Program-made: the position numbers and the translations under genes
The notes under the pieces: generated by a model
The model's database searches: none
Told to the model about the DNA's origin: nothing
Seen by the model: only the letters and a program-made list of their open reading frames with translations
Part shown: positions 35,187 through 42,063 of the stretch, piece by piece
How the letters are laid out: every line of letters begins with the position of its first letter
Numbering within the stretch: the first letter of the stretch is position 1
NCBI GenBank assembly: GCA_023819315.1
Contig: JAMWBQ010000004.1
Coordinates: 1-42,063, forward strand
Source: Candidatus Omnitrophota bacterium
GTDB lineage: Bacteria > Omnitrophota > Gorgyraeia > Duberdicusellales > 4484-171
Reading direction: 5' to 3'
DNA: 42,063 nucleotides

Positions 35187-36095
35187 ATGTTCCCTCTTAT
35201 ATTTATAGTTGGACCTACCGCTACGGGTAAGAGCGATATAGCTTTTGTTATAGCCAAGAGGATAAACGCTGAGATCGTTTCTTGTGACTCTATGCTTATT
35301 TATAGAGAACCTTCCATTATTACCGCTAAACCACCAAAGTGTATTTTAGAAGAAGTTAAACATCATTTTGTTAATATCGTTTCTGTAAAAGATACTTATA
35401 ATGTTTTTACTTACTTTACAGATGCTACAAAAGTTATTAATGATTGTATTACAAGAAATGTTCCCGTAGTTATTTGTGGAGGAACAGGGTTATATTTTTC
35501 TATATTGTTGGATGGGATTTTTATGGATAGATGTTACGAACCATCTTTGAGAGAATTGTTGTTAAAGGATGTTATGAGTAGAGGGAAAGAGTATCTTTAT
35601 CAAAAATTAAGGGAGGTGGATCCTATCTCAGCTCAAAAAATATCACCTAACGACATAAAAAGAATTATTCGTGCTTTAGAAGTTTACTATTTAGAAGGTA
35701 TCCCTATATGGGAAAAACAGAAACAGAGAAAGGGATTGTGGAATAATTATCCTATGGTAATTTTTGGGTTAACTATGCAAAGAAAACATCTTTATCAAAG
35801 AATAAATAGAAGAGTGGATAAAATGTTTGAGGAAGGAGCAGTAGAAGAGGTAAAAGAAATTTTGAAAATTCCTTTGAGCATTACCGCTAAAAAAATTATA
35901 GGTATAGAAGAGATAAGAGGAGTTTTAGAGGGAAAATATTCTGTAGATTTTGCAAAGATGCTTATGAGTAAGCGCACCTGCCATTTTGCTAAACGTCAGT
36001 TTACTTGGTTTAAAAGAGACAAAAGAATAAGATGGATAGATGTGGAGGATATGAGTATTGAGGCTATTAGCAAAGAAATTTTAGAAGAAGTATAA
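35187..36095 (+). CDS. miaA: tRNA dimethylallyltransferase MiaA
   Basis: Transfers a dimethylallyl group to A37 of UNN-reading tRNAs, the substrate for MiaB. The 302-aa sequence has P-loop FIVGPTATGKSDIA, EIVSCDSMLIYRE, VVICGGTGLYFSILLDG, and KRIIRALEVYYLEG, all typical. The C-terminal half has QFTWFKRDKRIRWID. The dimethylallyl diphosphate comes from the pathway that includes IspD and IspF in this window. The start directly follows the SPOR gene stop. Confidence 0.95.
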   Translation: MFPLIFIVGPTATGKSDIAFVIAKRINAEIVSCDSMLIYREPSIITAKPPKCILEEVKHHFVNIVSVKDTYNVFTYFTDATKVINDCITRNVPVVICGGTGLYFSILLDGIFMDRCYEPSLRELLLKDVMSRGKEYLYQKLREVDPISAQKISPNDIKRIIRALEVYYLEGIPIWEKQKQRKGLWNNYPMVIFGLTMQRKHLYQRINRRVDKMFEEGAVEEVKEILKIPLSITAKKIIGIEEIRGVLEGKYSVDFAKMLMSKRTCHFAKRQFTWFKRDKRIRWIDVEDMSIEAISKEILEEV

Positions 36096-36108
36096 TTTTT
36101 ATAATAAT

Positions 36109-37392
36109 ATGTATGAGACTAAAAAAAATGAGCGAGCATTATTGGTGGTAGTAAAATTAGATAGCGAAAAGGATGATTGGAGAATTGAAGATTTGGTAGA
36201 GGAATTTCGGAATTTAGTTCTTTCTATAGGGATAGATGTGGTTGATATAGAGATTGTTAAGAGAAAAGAGATTAATCCAGCCCTTTACATAGGCAAGGGT
36301 AAAGCTTACGAATTGGCTCAATTAGCCCAGGAAAAAAATGTAGATGTAGTAATATTTAACAATGATTTAAAATTTAGTCAACAGAGAAATCTTGAGGATA
36401 TTTTAGAGATAAAAACGATAGATCGTACACAGCTTATTCTTGATATTTTTTCCAATCATGCTCATACGAGAGCAGGAGCATTACAGGTAGAATTAGCACA
36501 GTTAGAGTACCTTCTACCACGTCTTAAAGGTAAAGGAATAATGTTGTCAAGGTTGGGAGGTGGTATTGGAACGCGGGGGCCAGGAGAAAAAAAGTTAGAG
36601 ACGGATCGTAGACATATTGTAGAAAGAATTAGCAAGCTAAAAAGTGAACTTGATGATTTAAGAAAGTATAGGGAGATACAAAGAAAGAAGAGAGAAAAAG
36701 AAGGGATAAGAGTATGTTCGTTGGTTGGTTATACCAATGCCGGTAAATCTACGCTCATTAATAGTTTGACTAATAGTGCCCAGAAAACTTCGGATAGTTT
36801 ATTTACTACCTTAGATCCTTTAAGTCGTATTATTGAGTTACCGGATAATTTTAAAGTTATAATAACAGATACCGTTGGTTTTATTTATAAACTTCCTCCT
36901 CATTTGATTGAAGCTTTTAAGGCTACCCTGGAAGAATTAAATTATGCCAATGTACTTATTCATGTGGTGGATGCGAGTAATAAGAACTTGGATAAACTTA
37001 TAGGGGTGGTTAACAGTATATTAAAAGATTTAAAGCTTGAGAATAAACCTACGATATTAGTTTTTAATAAGATAGATAAATTAGAGGAGTTTGAATATGA
37101 AAGATTAAAAGAATTGTATCCTCAAGCTATATTTGTATCCGCTTTAAAGAAAATAAACCTTGAGATACTGTTATCTAAGATAAGAGAGAGCATATCTTTG
37201 AAGCTTAAAGATGTTTTAGTAAGGGTTCCTTTTTCTTCAATGAATGTGCTCGATTATCTTTACAATAACAGTGAAGTAATTAAAGTAGAGTATGGGGCGG
37301 AAGAGGTTGTTGTTTTTTTGCGGATAGAAGATAAACATTTGGCGTATCTTAAAAATAAAATAGTCTATATAGAGGAAATAAATTTTAGTTAA
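36109..37392 (+). CDS. hflX: GTPase HflX
   Basis: Ribosome-associated GTPase that rescues or splits stalled ribosomes, 427 aa. An N-terminal HflX domain (IEIVKRKEINPALYIGKGKAYELAQL; DRTQLILDIFSNHAHTRAGALQVELAQLEYLLPRLKG) is followed by a glycine-rich linker (RLGGGIGTRGPGEKKLETD). The G domain has G1 GYTNAGKST, G3 DTVGF and G4 NKID. It lies 13 bp after miaA. The 120-bp AT-rich gap after it holds the promoter of the MerR-like gene. Confidence 0.95.
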   Translation: MYETKKNERALLVVVKLDSEKDDWRIEDLVEEFRNLVLSIGIDVVDIEIVKRKEINPALYIGKGKAYELAQLAQEKNVDVVIFNNDLKFSQQRNLEDILEIKTIDRTQLILDIFSNHAHTRAGALQVELAQLEYLLPRLKGKGIMLSRLGGGIGTRGPGEKKLETDRRHIVERISKLKSELDDLRKYREIQRKKREKEGIRVCSLVGYTNAGKSTLINSLTNSAQKTSDSLFTTLDPLSRIIELPDNFKVIITDTVGFIYKLPPHLIEAFKATLEELNYANVLIHVVDASNKNLDKLIGVVNSILKDLKLENKPTILVFNKIDKLEEFEYERLKELYPQAIFVSALKKINLEILLSKIRESISLKLKDVLVRVPFSSMNVLDYLYNNSEVIKVEYGAEEVVVFLRIEDKHLAYLKNKIVYIEEINFS

Positions 37393-37473
37393 ATTTTTAA
37401 AATATCTTTAATATATATTTAAATAAAATTCAAAAAATATTGAAAAATATATAAAAAATTTTTTAAAAAAATC

Positions 37474-37502
37474 TTGACAAAATTTCAAAAATATGTTATA
37501 AA
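37474..37502 (+). promoter_or_regulatory. Consensus promoter of the MerR/HspR-like gene
   Basis: TTGACA at 37474-37479, a 17-nt spacer and TATAAA at 37497-37502. The predicted start is at about 37509-37510, only 3-4 nt before the ATG at 37513. A TTGA-N7-TCAA inverted repeat overlaps the -35 (37474-37488) and might be an autoregulatory site. Confidence 0.7.
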
Positions 37503-37512
37503 TTAAATTGCC

Positions 37513-37821
37513 ATGAGGAGAGAAAATAAAGATAACGAATTTGAATTCAATTGGGAAGATTTTGATGTGCAAATTGACCCTTGCGAACCAATTTTCCCTA
37601 TGAATGTGGTTTGCAAGTTGGTTGATATGAACTATTGGACTCTCCACGAGATTATAGAGGAAGGATTGTTAAAGAATAAGAAAAACAAAGGTAAGAAGTT
37701 GTTTTCTTACAAAGATGTTAAATGCCTTAAATACATAAAATATCTTATAGAAGATAAAGGTATCAACATAAAAGGGGTAAAGGCAATATTTGAGATTAAA
37801 CATATATACGATGATGATTAG
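37513..37821 (+). CDS. MerR/HspR-like transcriptional regulator
   Basis: A 102-aa protein. An acidic N-terminal extension (about 27 residues) precedes a MerR-type winged helix: PIFPMNVVCKLVDMNYWTLHEIIEEGLL and KLFSYKDVKCLKYIKYL, ending in DKGINIKGVKAIFE, the pattern of HspR-type repressors. No long coiled-coil or effector domain is present. It lies directly upstream of hsp20, rhomboid and clpB genes, so it probably controls heat-shock genes. Its promoter is near-leaderless. The MerR fold is likely; the HspR role is inferred from context. Confidence 0.72.
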   Translation: MRRENKDNEFEFNWEDFDVQIDPCEPIFPMNVVCKLVDMNYWTLHEIIEEGLLKNKKNKGKKLFSYKDVKCLKYIKYLIEDKGINIKGVKAIFEIKHIYDDD

Positions 37822-37826
37822 TCTTA

Positions 37827-37868
37827 TTAGATTATGGGGTATATTTATAAAAATTTAATCTATAATCT
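37827..37868 (+). promoter_or_regulatory. hsp20 promoter region with inverted repeats
   Basis: TAGATTA at 37828-37834 is the reverse complement of TAATCTA at 37856-37862, and the overlapping AGATTAT (37829-37835) matches ATAATCT at 37862-37868. A TATAAT at 37861-37866 lies inside the second arm, while no -35 consensus is visible. The layout suits a repressed promoter, for which the MerR/HspR-like protein upstream is the obvious candidate. Confidence 0.4.
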
Positions 37869-37873
37869 TTTTA

Positions 37874-37889
37874 CCTTTAAAAAAGGAGG
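37874..37889 (+). promoter_or_regulatory. Hairpin covering the hsp20 ribosome binding site
   Basis: CCTTT (37874-37878), a loop of AAA, and AAAGG (37882-37886) form a short stem that covers the first part of the AAGGAGG Shine-Dalgarno sequence (37883-37889). The ATG is at 37896. A weak stem of this kind could act as an RNA thermometer, known for other small heat-shock genes. This is inference. Confidence 0.35.
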
Positions 37890-37895
37890 TGGGTT

Positions 37896-38348
37896 ATGAC
37901 TCTGATGAGATGGAGACCTTTCGATTCTTGGGACCCTTTAAGGACTTTGGAAAGCATCCAGGAGGAAATGAATAGACTATTTGATTTTTCTTTAGCCAAG
38001 TTGCCTAAGGATAAAGATGTTATTGCACCTGCGGTTGATGTTTATGAAGACAATGAGAATATCTACGTGGAGACGGATTTGCCTGGTTTTGAACAAAAGG
38101 ATATAAAACTTTCCATTAAAGGTGATAATCTTGTTATCTCTGCAGGAAGGGAAGAAAAGAAGGAGATTAAAAAGGATAATTATCATAGATTGGAACGCTT
38201 CCATGGGGAATTTCAGAGAGTGGTTAATCTCAATAAGAAGATTGATTCTACTAAGATAAAGGCTAACTATAAAAATGGGGTTCTTAAAGTGATACTCCCT
38301 AAGAAGGAAGAAGAAAAGAGTAAGGAAATTGAGATAAAGGTAGAATAA
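37896..38348 (+). CDS. Small heat-shock protein Hsp20
   Basis: ATP-independent chaperone of 150 aa. The N-terminus has LMRWRPFDSWDPLRTLESIQEEMNRLFD. The alpha-crystallin domain runs from about residue 45, with VDVYEDNENIYVETDLPGFEQKDIKLSI, the HRLERFHGEFQRVVNL core and YKNGVLKVILPK with the GVL signature. It holds denatured proteins for refolding by ClpB, encoded at 39087. GGAGGTG precedes the ATG. A strong terminator follows. Confidence 0.94.
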   Translation: MTLMRWRPFDSWDPLRTLESIQEEMNRLFDFSLAKLPKDKDVIAPAVDVYEDNENIYVETDLPGFEQKDIKLSIKGDNLVISAGREEKKEIKKDNYHRLERFHGEFQRVVNLNKKIDSTKIKANYKNGVLKVILPKKEEEKSKEIEIKVE

Positions 38349-38350
38349 TT

Positions 38351-38386
38351 ATATGCTACCGGCTTATTTGCCGGTAGCATATTTTA
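38351..38386 (+). terminator. Hairpin terminator after hsp20
   Basis: ATATGCTACCGGC (38351-38363), loop TTATTT, and GCCGGTAGCATAT (38370-38382) form a perfect 13-bp stem, followed by a short TTTT run. An in-frame ATG at 38353 lies in the stem, which is why the rhomboid start is placed at 38395 instead. Confidence 0.75.
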
Positions 38387-38394
38387 TAAAAAAA

Positions 38395-39072
38395 ATGATT
38401 CCTTTACGCGATAATATACCACATATAAGAAAACCGATAATAACAGTTTTATTATTGTTTACTAATATATTTGTATTCTTGTTTCAGTTATCTTTAGGAG
38501 ATAATTTGAAAAATTTTATGTATATCTATGGTTTTGTGCCTAAAAATTTATTTTTACCATTGTATAGTGATAGTTTAATCCTAAGATTTAGACCATTAGT
38601 CACAAGTATGTTTTTACACGCTTCACCAACCCATTTGATAGGTAATATGCTTTTTTTATGGATTTTCGGTGATAATGTTGAAGATAGATTAGGGCATTTA
38701 AGTTTTTTACTTTTTTATATTTCTTGTGGCATAATAGCAGGTATAACTCATTTAATTATGAATATTAATTCATCTATACCTGCCGTAGGAGCTAGTGGAG
38801 CAATAGCAGGTATATTGGGAGCCTATATGGTAATGTTTCCACAATCAATGATTCTAACTTTGGTTCCTTTTTTTCTATTTTGGAGAATAGTAGAGTTACC
38901 TGCATTTATTTTTATCGGTATATGGTTTGTTTATCAGTTCTTGTTAGGTATATCAACCATTGGTTATGGAGGTGCTGGTATAGCCTTTTGGGCACATATT
39001 GGGGGATTTATTGCGGGGATATTTATAATACGTTACTTTAAGAAAAAAAGAAGATATTATTACTATTCTTAA
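38395..39072 (+). CDS. Rhomboid-family intramembrane serine protease
   Basis: A 225-aa membrane protease with about six helices. HLIGNMLFLWIFGDNVEDRLG is the rhomboid HxxGN region, the catalytic serine is Ser134 in PAVGASGAIAGILGAYM, and the catalytic histidine is His201 in FWAHIGGFIAGI. ATG 38395 gives the usual MIPLRDNIPHIRKP start; a longer frame from 38353 starts inside the terminator stem. It cleaves membrane proteins within their helices; substrates are unknown. It lies between hsp20 and clpB. Confidence 0.92.
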   Translation: MIPLRDNIPHIRKPIITVLLLFTNIFVFLFQLSLGDNLKNFMYIYGFVPKNLFLPLYSDSLILRFRPLVTSMFLHASPTHLIGNMLFLWIFGDNVEDRLGHLSFLLFYISCGIIAGITHLIMNINSSIPAVGASGAIAGILGAYMVMFPQSMILTLVPFFLFWRIVELPAFIFIGIWFVYQFLLGISTIGYGGAGIAFWAHIGGFIAGIFIIRYFKKKRRYYYYS

Positions 39073-39086
39073 GGAGGGTTAGTTAA

Positions 39087-41690
39087 ATGAATTTAGATAA
39101 TTTTACTTTGAAAGCACAGGAAGCAGTTAATAACTCTTTAGCTTTAGCGCAAAGATACAAACATCAGAGCCTTCTACCTGAACATTTACTTTATTCATTA
39201 GTAGATGATAAAGAGAGTATCGCTAAGGATATATTTATAAATTTAGGTATAGATATAGGTGATTTAATTAAAGAATTAAAAAAATTTTTAGATTCTCAGC
39301 CTAAGGTATCAGGCGATACAGGAGGTACTTATGGTTCCCCTCGTTTTGTAGAGATAACTAATTATGCTAAAGAATTTTCTAAAGAGTTAGGTGATTCCTA
39401 CATAAGCTCAGAGCATCTTCTTGTAGGCATTGCGAAGGAAAGAAACGGTTTGCTTTTTAGATATTTATCCAGACAAGGCATAGCTATTGATGATTTGCTA
39501 AAGGAGGTTAAGAAATTAAGAGGTTCTCATAAAGCCGATTCTGAAAGTGCAGAGTCAACTTATAGAGCGTTAGAAAAATTTGGTAGAGATTTGACAGAAT
39601 TAGCTAAAAAGGGGAAGTTAGACCCTGTTATTGGTAGGGATGAGGAGATAAGAAGGTTAATTCAGGTTTTATCTCGCAGAACGAAAAATAACCCTGTATT
39701 AATAGGTGATCCCGGAGTTGGTAAGACTGCTATCGTAGAAGGTTTGGCTCAGAGAGTTGCCTTAGGAGATGTGCCTGAGGGTCTTAAAGATAAAAGAATT
39801 ATTGCTCTTGATGTTGGTAGTATTGTTGCAGGGACTAAATTTCGGGGTGAGTTTGAAGAAAGATTGAAAGCAGTTCTTAAAGAAGTAGAAGATAAAGAAG
39901 GAGAAATTATTATCTTTATAGATGAAATTCATACTATTGTGGGAGCAGGAGAAGCTCAAGGAGCTGTGGATGCGGCTAATATGCTTAAGCCGGCTTTAGC
40001 TAAAGGGGTATTAAGATGTGTAGGTGCTACCACGGTTGATGAGTATAGAAAATATATAGAAAAAGATGCTGCTTTAGAGCGTAGATTTCAACCAGTATTT
40101 GTGGGAGAACCAACTGTGGAGCAGACTATTGCTATATTAAGAGGATTGAAAGAAAAATATGAGGTTCATCATGGAGTAAGGTTGAAAGATTCAGCAATTA
40201 TTGCTTCAGCTGTTTTGTCTAATAGATATATAAGTGATCGTTTCTTACCCGATAAGGCGATAGATTTAATAGATGAGGCAGCATCTAAATTACGTATAGA
40301 GATAGATTCTAAACCTGAGGAGATAGATAAATTAGAAAGGCGGATTATGGAATTGGAGATTCAACGAGAGGCCTTAAAGAAAGAGAAAGATGATGCTTCA
40401 AAGGAAAGATTGGAAAAGCTTGCACAAGAAGTAAATCATTTAACTGCCCAATTAGATAAGGAGAAAGCACATTGGCAAAAAGAAAAAGAACTAATTACCA
40501 AAATAAGTAGAGTTAAAGAAGATATTGAAAAATTAAAGTTGGAAGCTAACGATTATCAAAAGTCAGCACAGTTAGATAAGGTTGCAGAGATACGTTACGG
40601 TAAGATACCAGCAAAACAGCAAGAGCTTAACAGATTGAATAAAGAGCTTCTTGATGTTCAGAAGAATAAGAAGATGCTTAAAGAGGAGGTTGATGAAGAG
40701 GATATAGCTGAGATTGTTTCTCGCTGGACAGGGATACCTGTTTCTCGGCTTATGGAGGCAGAGATGGAGAAGCTCTTAAGAATGGAGGAGGAACTTAAGA
40801 AAAGAATAGTTGGGCAGGATGAGGCGATTTCTCTTATTTCTGCTTGTATTCGTAGAGCAAAATCAGGGTTAGCCGATCCCAATCGTCCCTTAGGTTCATT
40901 TTTATTTTTAGGGCCTACAGGCGTGGGTAAGACAGAGATGGCTAAAACTTTAGCTTGGTTTCTATTTAACAGCGATCATAATATAGTAAGGATTGATATG
41001 AGTGAGTATATGGAAAAATTTTCTGTTTCTCGTTTGATTGGCGCACCACCCGGTTACGTTGGTTACGAGGAGGGAGGGCAACTTACTGAAGCTATTAGGA
41101 GGAAACCATATTCTGTTATTCTTTTCGATGAGATAGAGAAAGCTCATCCGGAAGTATTTAACATTTTCCTTCAGATACTCGATGAGGGCCATTTAACCGA
41201 TTCAAAAGGTAAGATTGTCAATTTCAAAAATACTGTTATAATTATGACTTCCAATATAGGAAGTGAATATTTTCAAGATAATTCTGTAACTGTTAAGGGT
41301 CTGGAAGAAAAAATAAAATTAGCGCTGAAATCACATTTCCGACCGGAATTTCTTAATCGTTTGGATGAAATAATTATTTTTAATCGTTTAGGTCTTGAGC
41401 ATATTAAGCAGATAGTTGATATTCAGTTTAATATATTGAAAGAAAGATTAGCAGAAAAGAATATAGTTTTGGAGTTAACAGATTCTGCCAAAGAATTTTT
41501 AGCAGATAAAGGGTTTAGTCCTGAGTATGGGGCAAGACCGGTAAAAAGAACACTCCAAAAACTTATCGTTGACCCATTAAGTAAAGAGTTACTTAAAGGT
41601 GTATTTATGGATGGGGATAGAATTCAAATAGGGTATAAAGATAGAAAGATTAATTTTACTAAATTAGAAAGGAGTTCTTTATGCGTTTAG
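39087..41690 (+). CDS. clpB: ClpB disaggregase
   Basis: HSP100 disaggregase of 867 aa that works with DnaK. Two Clp_N repeats lead the protein. AAA-1 has GDPGVGKTA and AAA-2 has GPTGVGKTE. Between them lies a long coiled-coil M domain (about residues 405-530), which separates ClpB from ClpC. No ClpP-docking LGF loop is present. AAGGAGG supports the start at 39087. dnaK is not in the window. The gene overlaps the hibernation factor gene by 10 bp. Confidence 0.96.
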   Translation: MNLDNFTLKAQEAVNNSLALAQRYKHQSLLPEHLLYSLVDDKESIAKDIFINLGIDIGDLIKELKKFLDSQPKVSGDTGGTYGSPRFVEITNYAKEFSKELGDSYISSEHLLVGIAKERNGLLFRYLSRQGIAIDDLLKEVKKLRGSHKADSESAESTYRALEKFGRDLTELAKKGKLDPVIGRDEEIRRLIQVLSRRTKNNPVLIGDPGVGKTAIVEGLAQRVALGDVPEGLKDKRIIALDVGSIVAGTKFRGEFEERLKAVLKEVEDKEGEIIIFIDEIHTIVGAGEAQGAVDAANMLKPALAKGVLRCVGATTVDEYRKYIEKDAALERRFQPVFVGEPTVEQTIAILRGLKEKYEVHHGVRLKDSAIIASAVLSNRYISDRFLPDKAIDLIDEAASKLRIEIDSKPEEIDKLERRIMELEIQREALKKEKDDASKERLEKLAQEVNHLTAQLDKEKAHWQKEKELITKISRVKEDIEKLKLEANDYQKSAQLDKVAEIRYGKIPAKQQELNRLNKELLDVQKNKKMLKEEVDEEDIAEIVSRWTGIPVSRLMEAEMEKLLRMEEELKKRIVGQDEAISLISACIRRAKSGLADPNRPLGSFLFLGPTGVGKTEMAKTLAWFLFNSDHNIVRIDMSEYMEKFSVSRLIGAPPGYVGYEEGGQLTEAIRRKPYSVILFDEIEKAHPEVFNIFLQILDEGHLTDSKGKIVNFKNTVIIMTSNIGSEYFQDNSVTVKGLEEKIKLALKSHFRPEFLNRLDEIIIFNRLGLEHIKQIVDIQFNILKERLAEKNIVLELTDSAKEFLADKGFSPEYGARPVKRTLQKLIVDPLSKELLKGVFMDGDRIQIGYKDRKINFTKLERSSLCV

Positions 41691-42001
41691 ATATTTCTTT
41701 AAAGAATATGGAAAGGACACCTCTTTTGGATAATGTTATAGATAAAAATATAGCAAAGGTTGAACGAAGATTGAAAATTTTCAGCTCAGAGGAAGCTATT
41801 CATTTATCTTTACATTTAGAAAAGAATCCTCATCGGGAAGAATATTTTTGTTGGATAAATATGTATCTTCCCTTTAAGGTAATTAATGTAAGGAGTAAAT
41901 TTCCTTCCCTTACAGGGGTAATAAATGATAGCTTTTTAGCTTTGTTGAAACAGATGGATAAATTTAAACACAGATTAGAAACACATTTGCGCAAAAAATA
42001 A
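41681..42001 (+). CDS. hpf: Short ribosome hibernation-promoting factor (HPF/RaiA-like)
   Basis: A 106-aa protein with the HPF fold: [29 protein letters not shown] at the N-terminus, then a beta-rich middle ([25 protein letters not shown]) and a basic end ([17 protein letters not shown]). The long-form C-terminal dimerisation domain is missing. HPF binds the 30S subunit in resting or stressed cells. It overlaps clpB by 10 bp, so both should be made in the same stress response. The family identity is probable rather than certain. Confidence 0.8.
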   Translation: MRLDISLKNMERTPLLDNVIDKNIAKVERRLKIFSSEEAIHLSLHLEKNPHREEYFCWINMYLPFKVINVRSKFPSLTGVINDSFLALLKQMDKFKHRLETHLRKK

Positions 42002-42006
42002 GGTTC

Positions 42007-42056
42007 TGTCACCGCAATATAATAATGTCACCTTATTGCAAAGTAGAAATGTCAGG
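42007..42056. repeat. Three spaced TGTCA motifs at the window end
   Basis: TGTCACC at 42007-42013, TGTCACC at 42026-42032 and TGTCAGG at 42050-42056 lie just after the hpf stop, with steps of 19 and 24 bp. Multiple short copies of this kind are found at the ends of some insertion sequences of the IS481 and IS21 types. The window ends too early to find a transposase. Confidence 0.4.
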
Positions 42057-42063
42057 GTAACTT

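Noticed and set aside
38353..38394. Longer rhomboid start giving 14 extra residues
   Set aside because: Those codons lie inside the hsp20 terminator hairpin, and the family start matches ATG 38395.
1..42063. CRISPR array, toxin-antitoxin, phage or defence system
   Set aside because: No regularly spaced repeats, no cas genes and no recognisable defence or phage proteins in any frame examined.

Overview
The window is one AT-rich bacterial chromosome segment with very dense genes, many of them overlapping by 4-11 bp. It carries housekeeping genes almost throughout. The organism looks diderm: it has an MlaE/F/D lipid-transport set, a LolC/D lipoprotein-release pair, a SPOR-domain protein and an Hsp20/ClpB stress set. 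It also has the McsA-McsB-ClpC arginine-phosphorylation module best known from Firmicutes and also present in PVC-type bacteria. A PVC-related candidate lineage such as Omnitrophota would fit, but this is inference from gene content and order. No rRNA or marker phylogeny was available.

Layout. Positions 73-4876 are a plus-strand run: thioredoxin reductase, a flippase-like membrane protein, a YacP-type NYN nuclease, an MBL-fold hydrolase, a VanZ-like protein, an RluA-type pseudouridine synthase and ThyX. A lone minus-strand DUF3307 membrane gene (5049-5783) has its own promoter. Positions 5882-9000 hold a large GT-C-like membrane protein, a flavin reductase-like protein and a nitroreductase. 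A perfect-consensus promoter at 9044-9072 opens a run of about 20 kb: lysS, lolC/D, ilvE, mcsA, mcsB, clpC, mlaE/F/D, radA, yacL, ispD, ispF, cysS, tmk, holB, ricT, metG, tatD, a single-domain GDT1 protein, tadA and tRNA-Ser(GCU). This order resembles two Bacillus subtilis clusters (lysS-mcsAB-clpC-radA-yacL-ispDF-cysS and tmk-holB-ricT-metS-tatD) joined end to end, with the Mla genes inserted.

Positions 29838-31438 are the only sizeable non-genic stretch. They contain a decayed methyltransferase with two stops and a frameshift, a cluster of five hairpins, a 93-bp element bounded by 14-bp inverted repeats, and promoter/operator-like motifs. A membrane protein with a C-terminal TPR follows (31439). 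Its frame breaks at an A7 run that is in slippery-heptamer phase, and the -1 frame restores the TPR and runs into the next small membrane gene. Positions 33230-37392 hold miaB (without a TRAM domain), a TPR-SPOR protein, miaA and hflX. Positions 37513-42001 form a stress cluster: a MerR/HspR-like regulator, hsp20, a rhomboid protease, clpB and a short ribosome-hibernation factor. The last 57 bases carry spaced TGTCA-type motifs that may be the edge of an insertion element.

How the genes work together: the central run joins protein quality control (McsAB/ClpC), envelope lipid and lipoprotein traffic (Mla, Lol), DNA repair and replication (RadA, delta prime, Tmk), isoprenoid synthesis (IspD/F) and translation (LysS, CysS, MetS, TadA, tRNA-Ser). 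MiaA and MiaB act successively on tRNA A37. I see no convincing new defence or metabolic system. The observations most worth checking are the A7 slippage site, the leaderless-type promoters, the altered MlaF D-loop and the structured 30.7-31.1 kb region.
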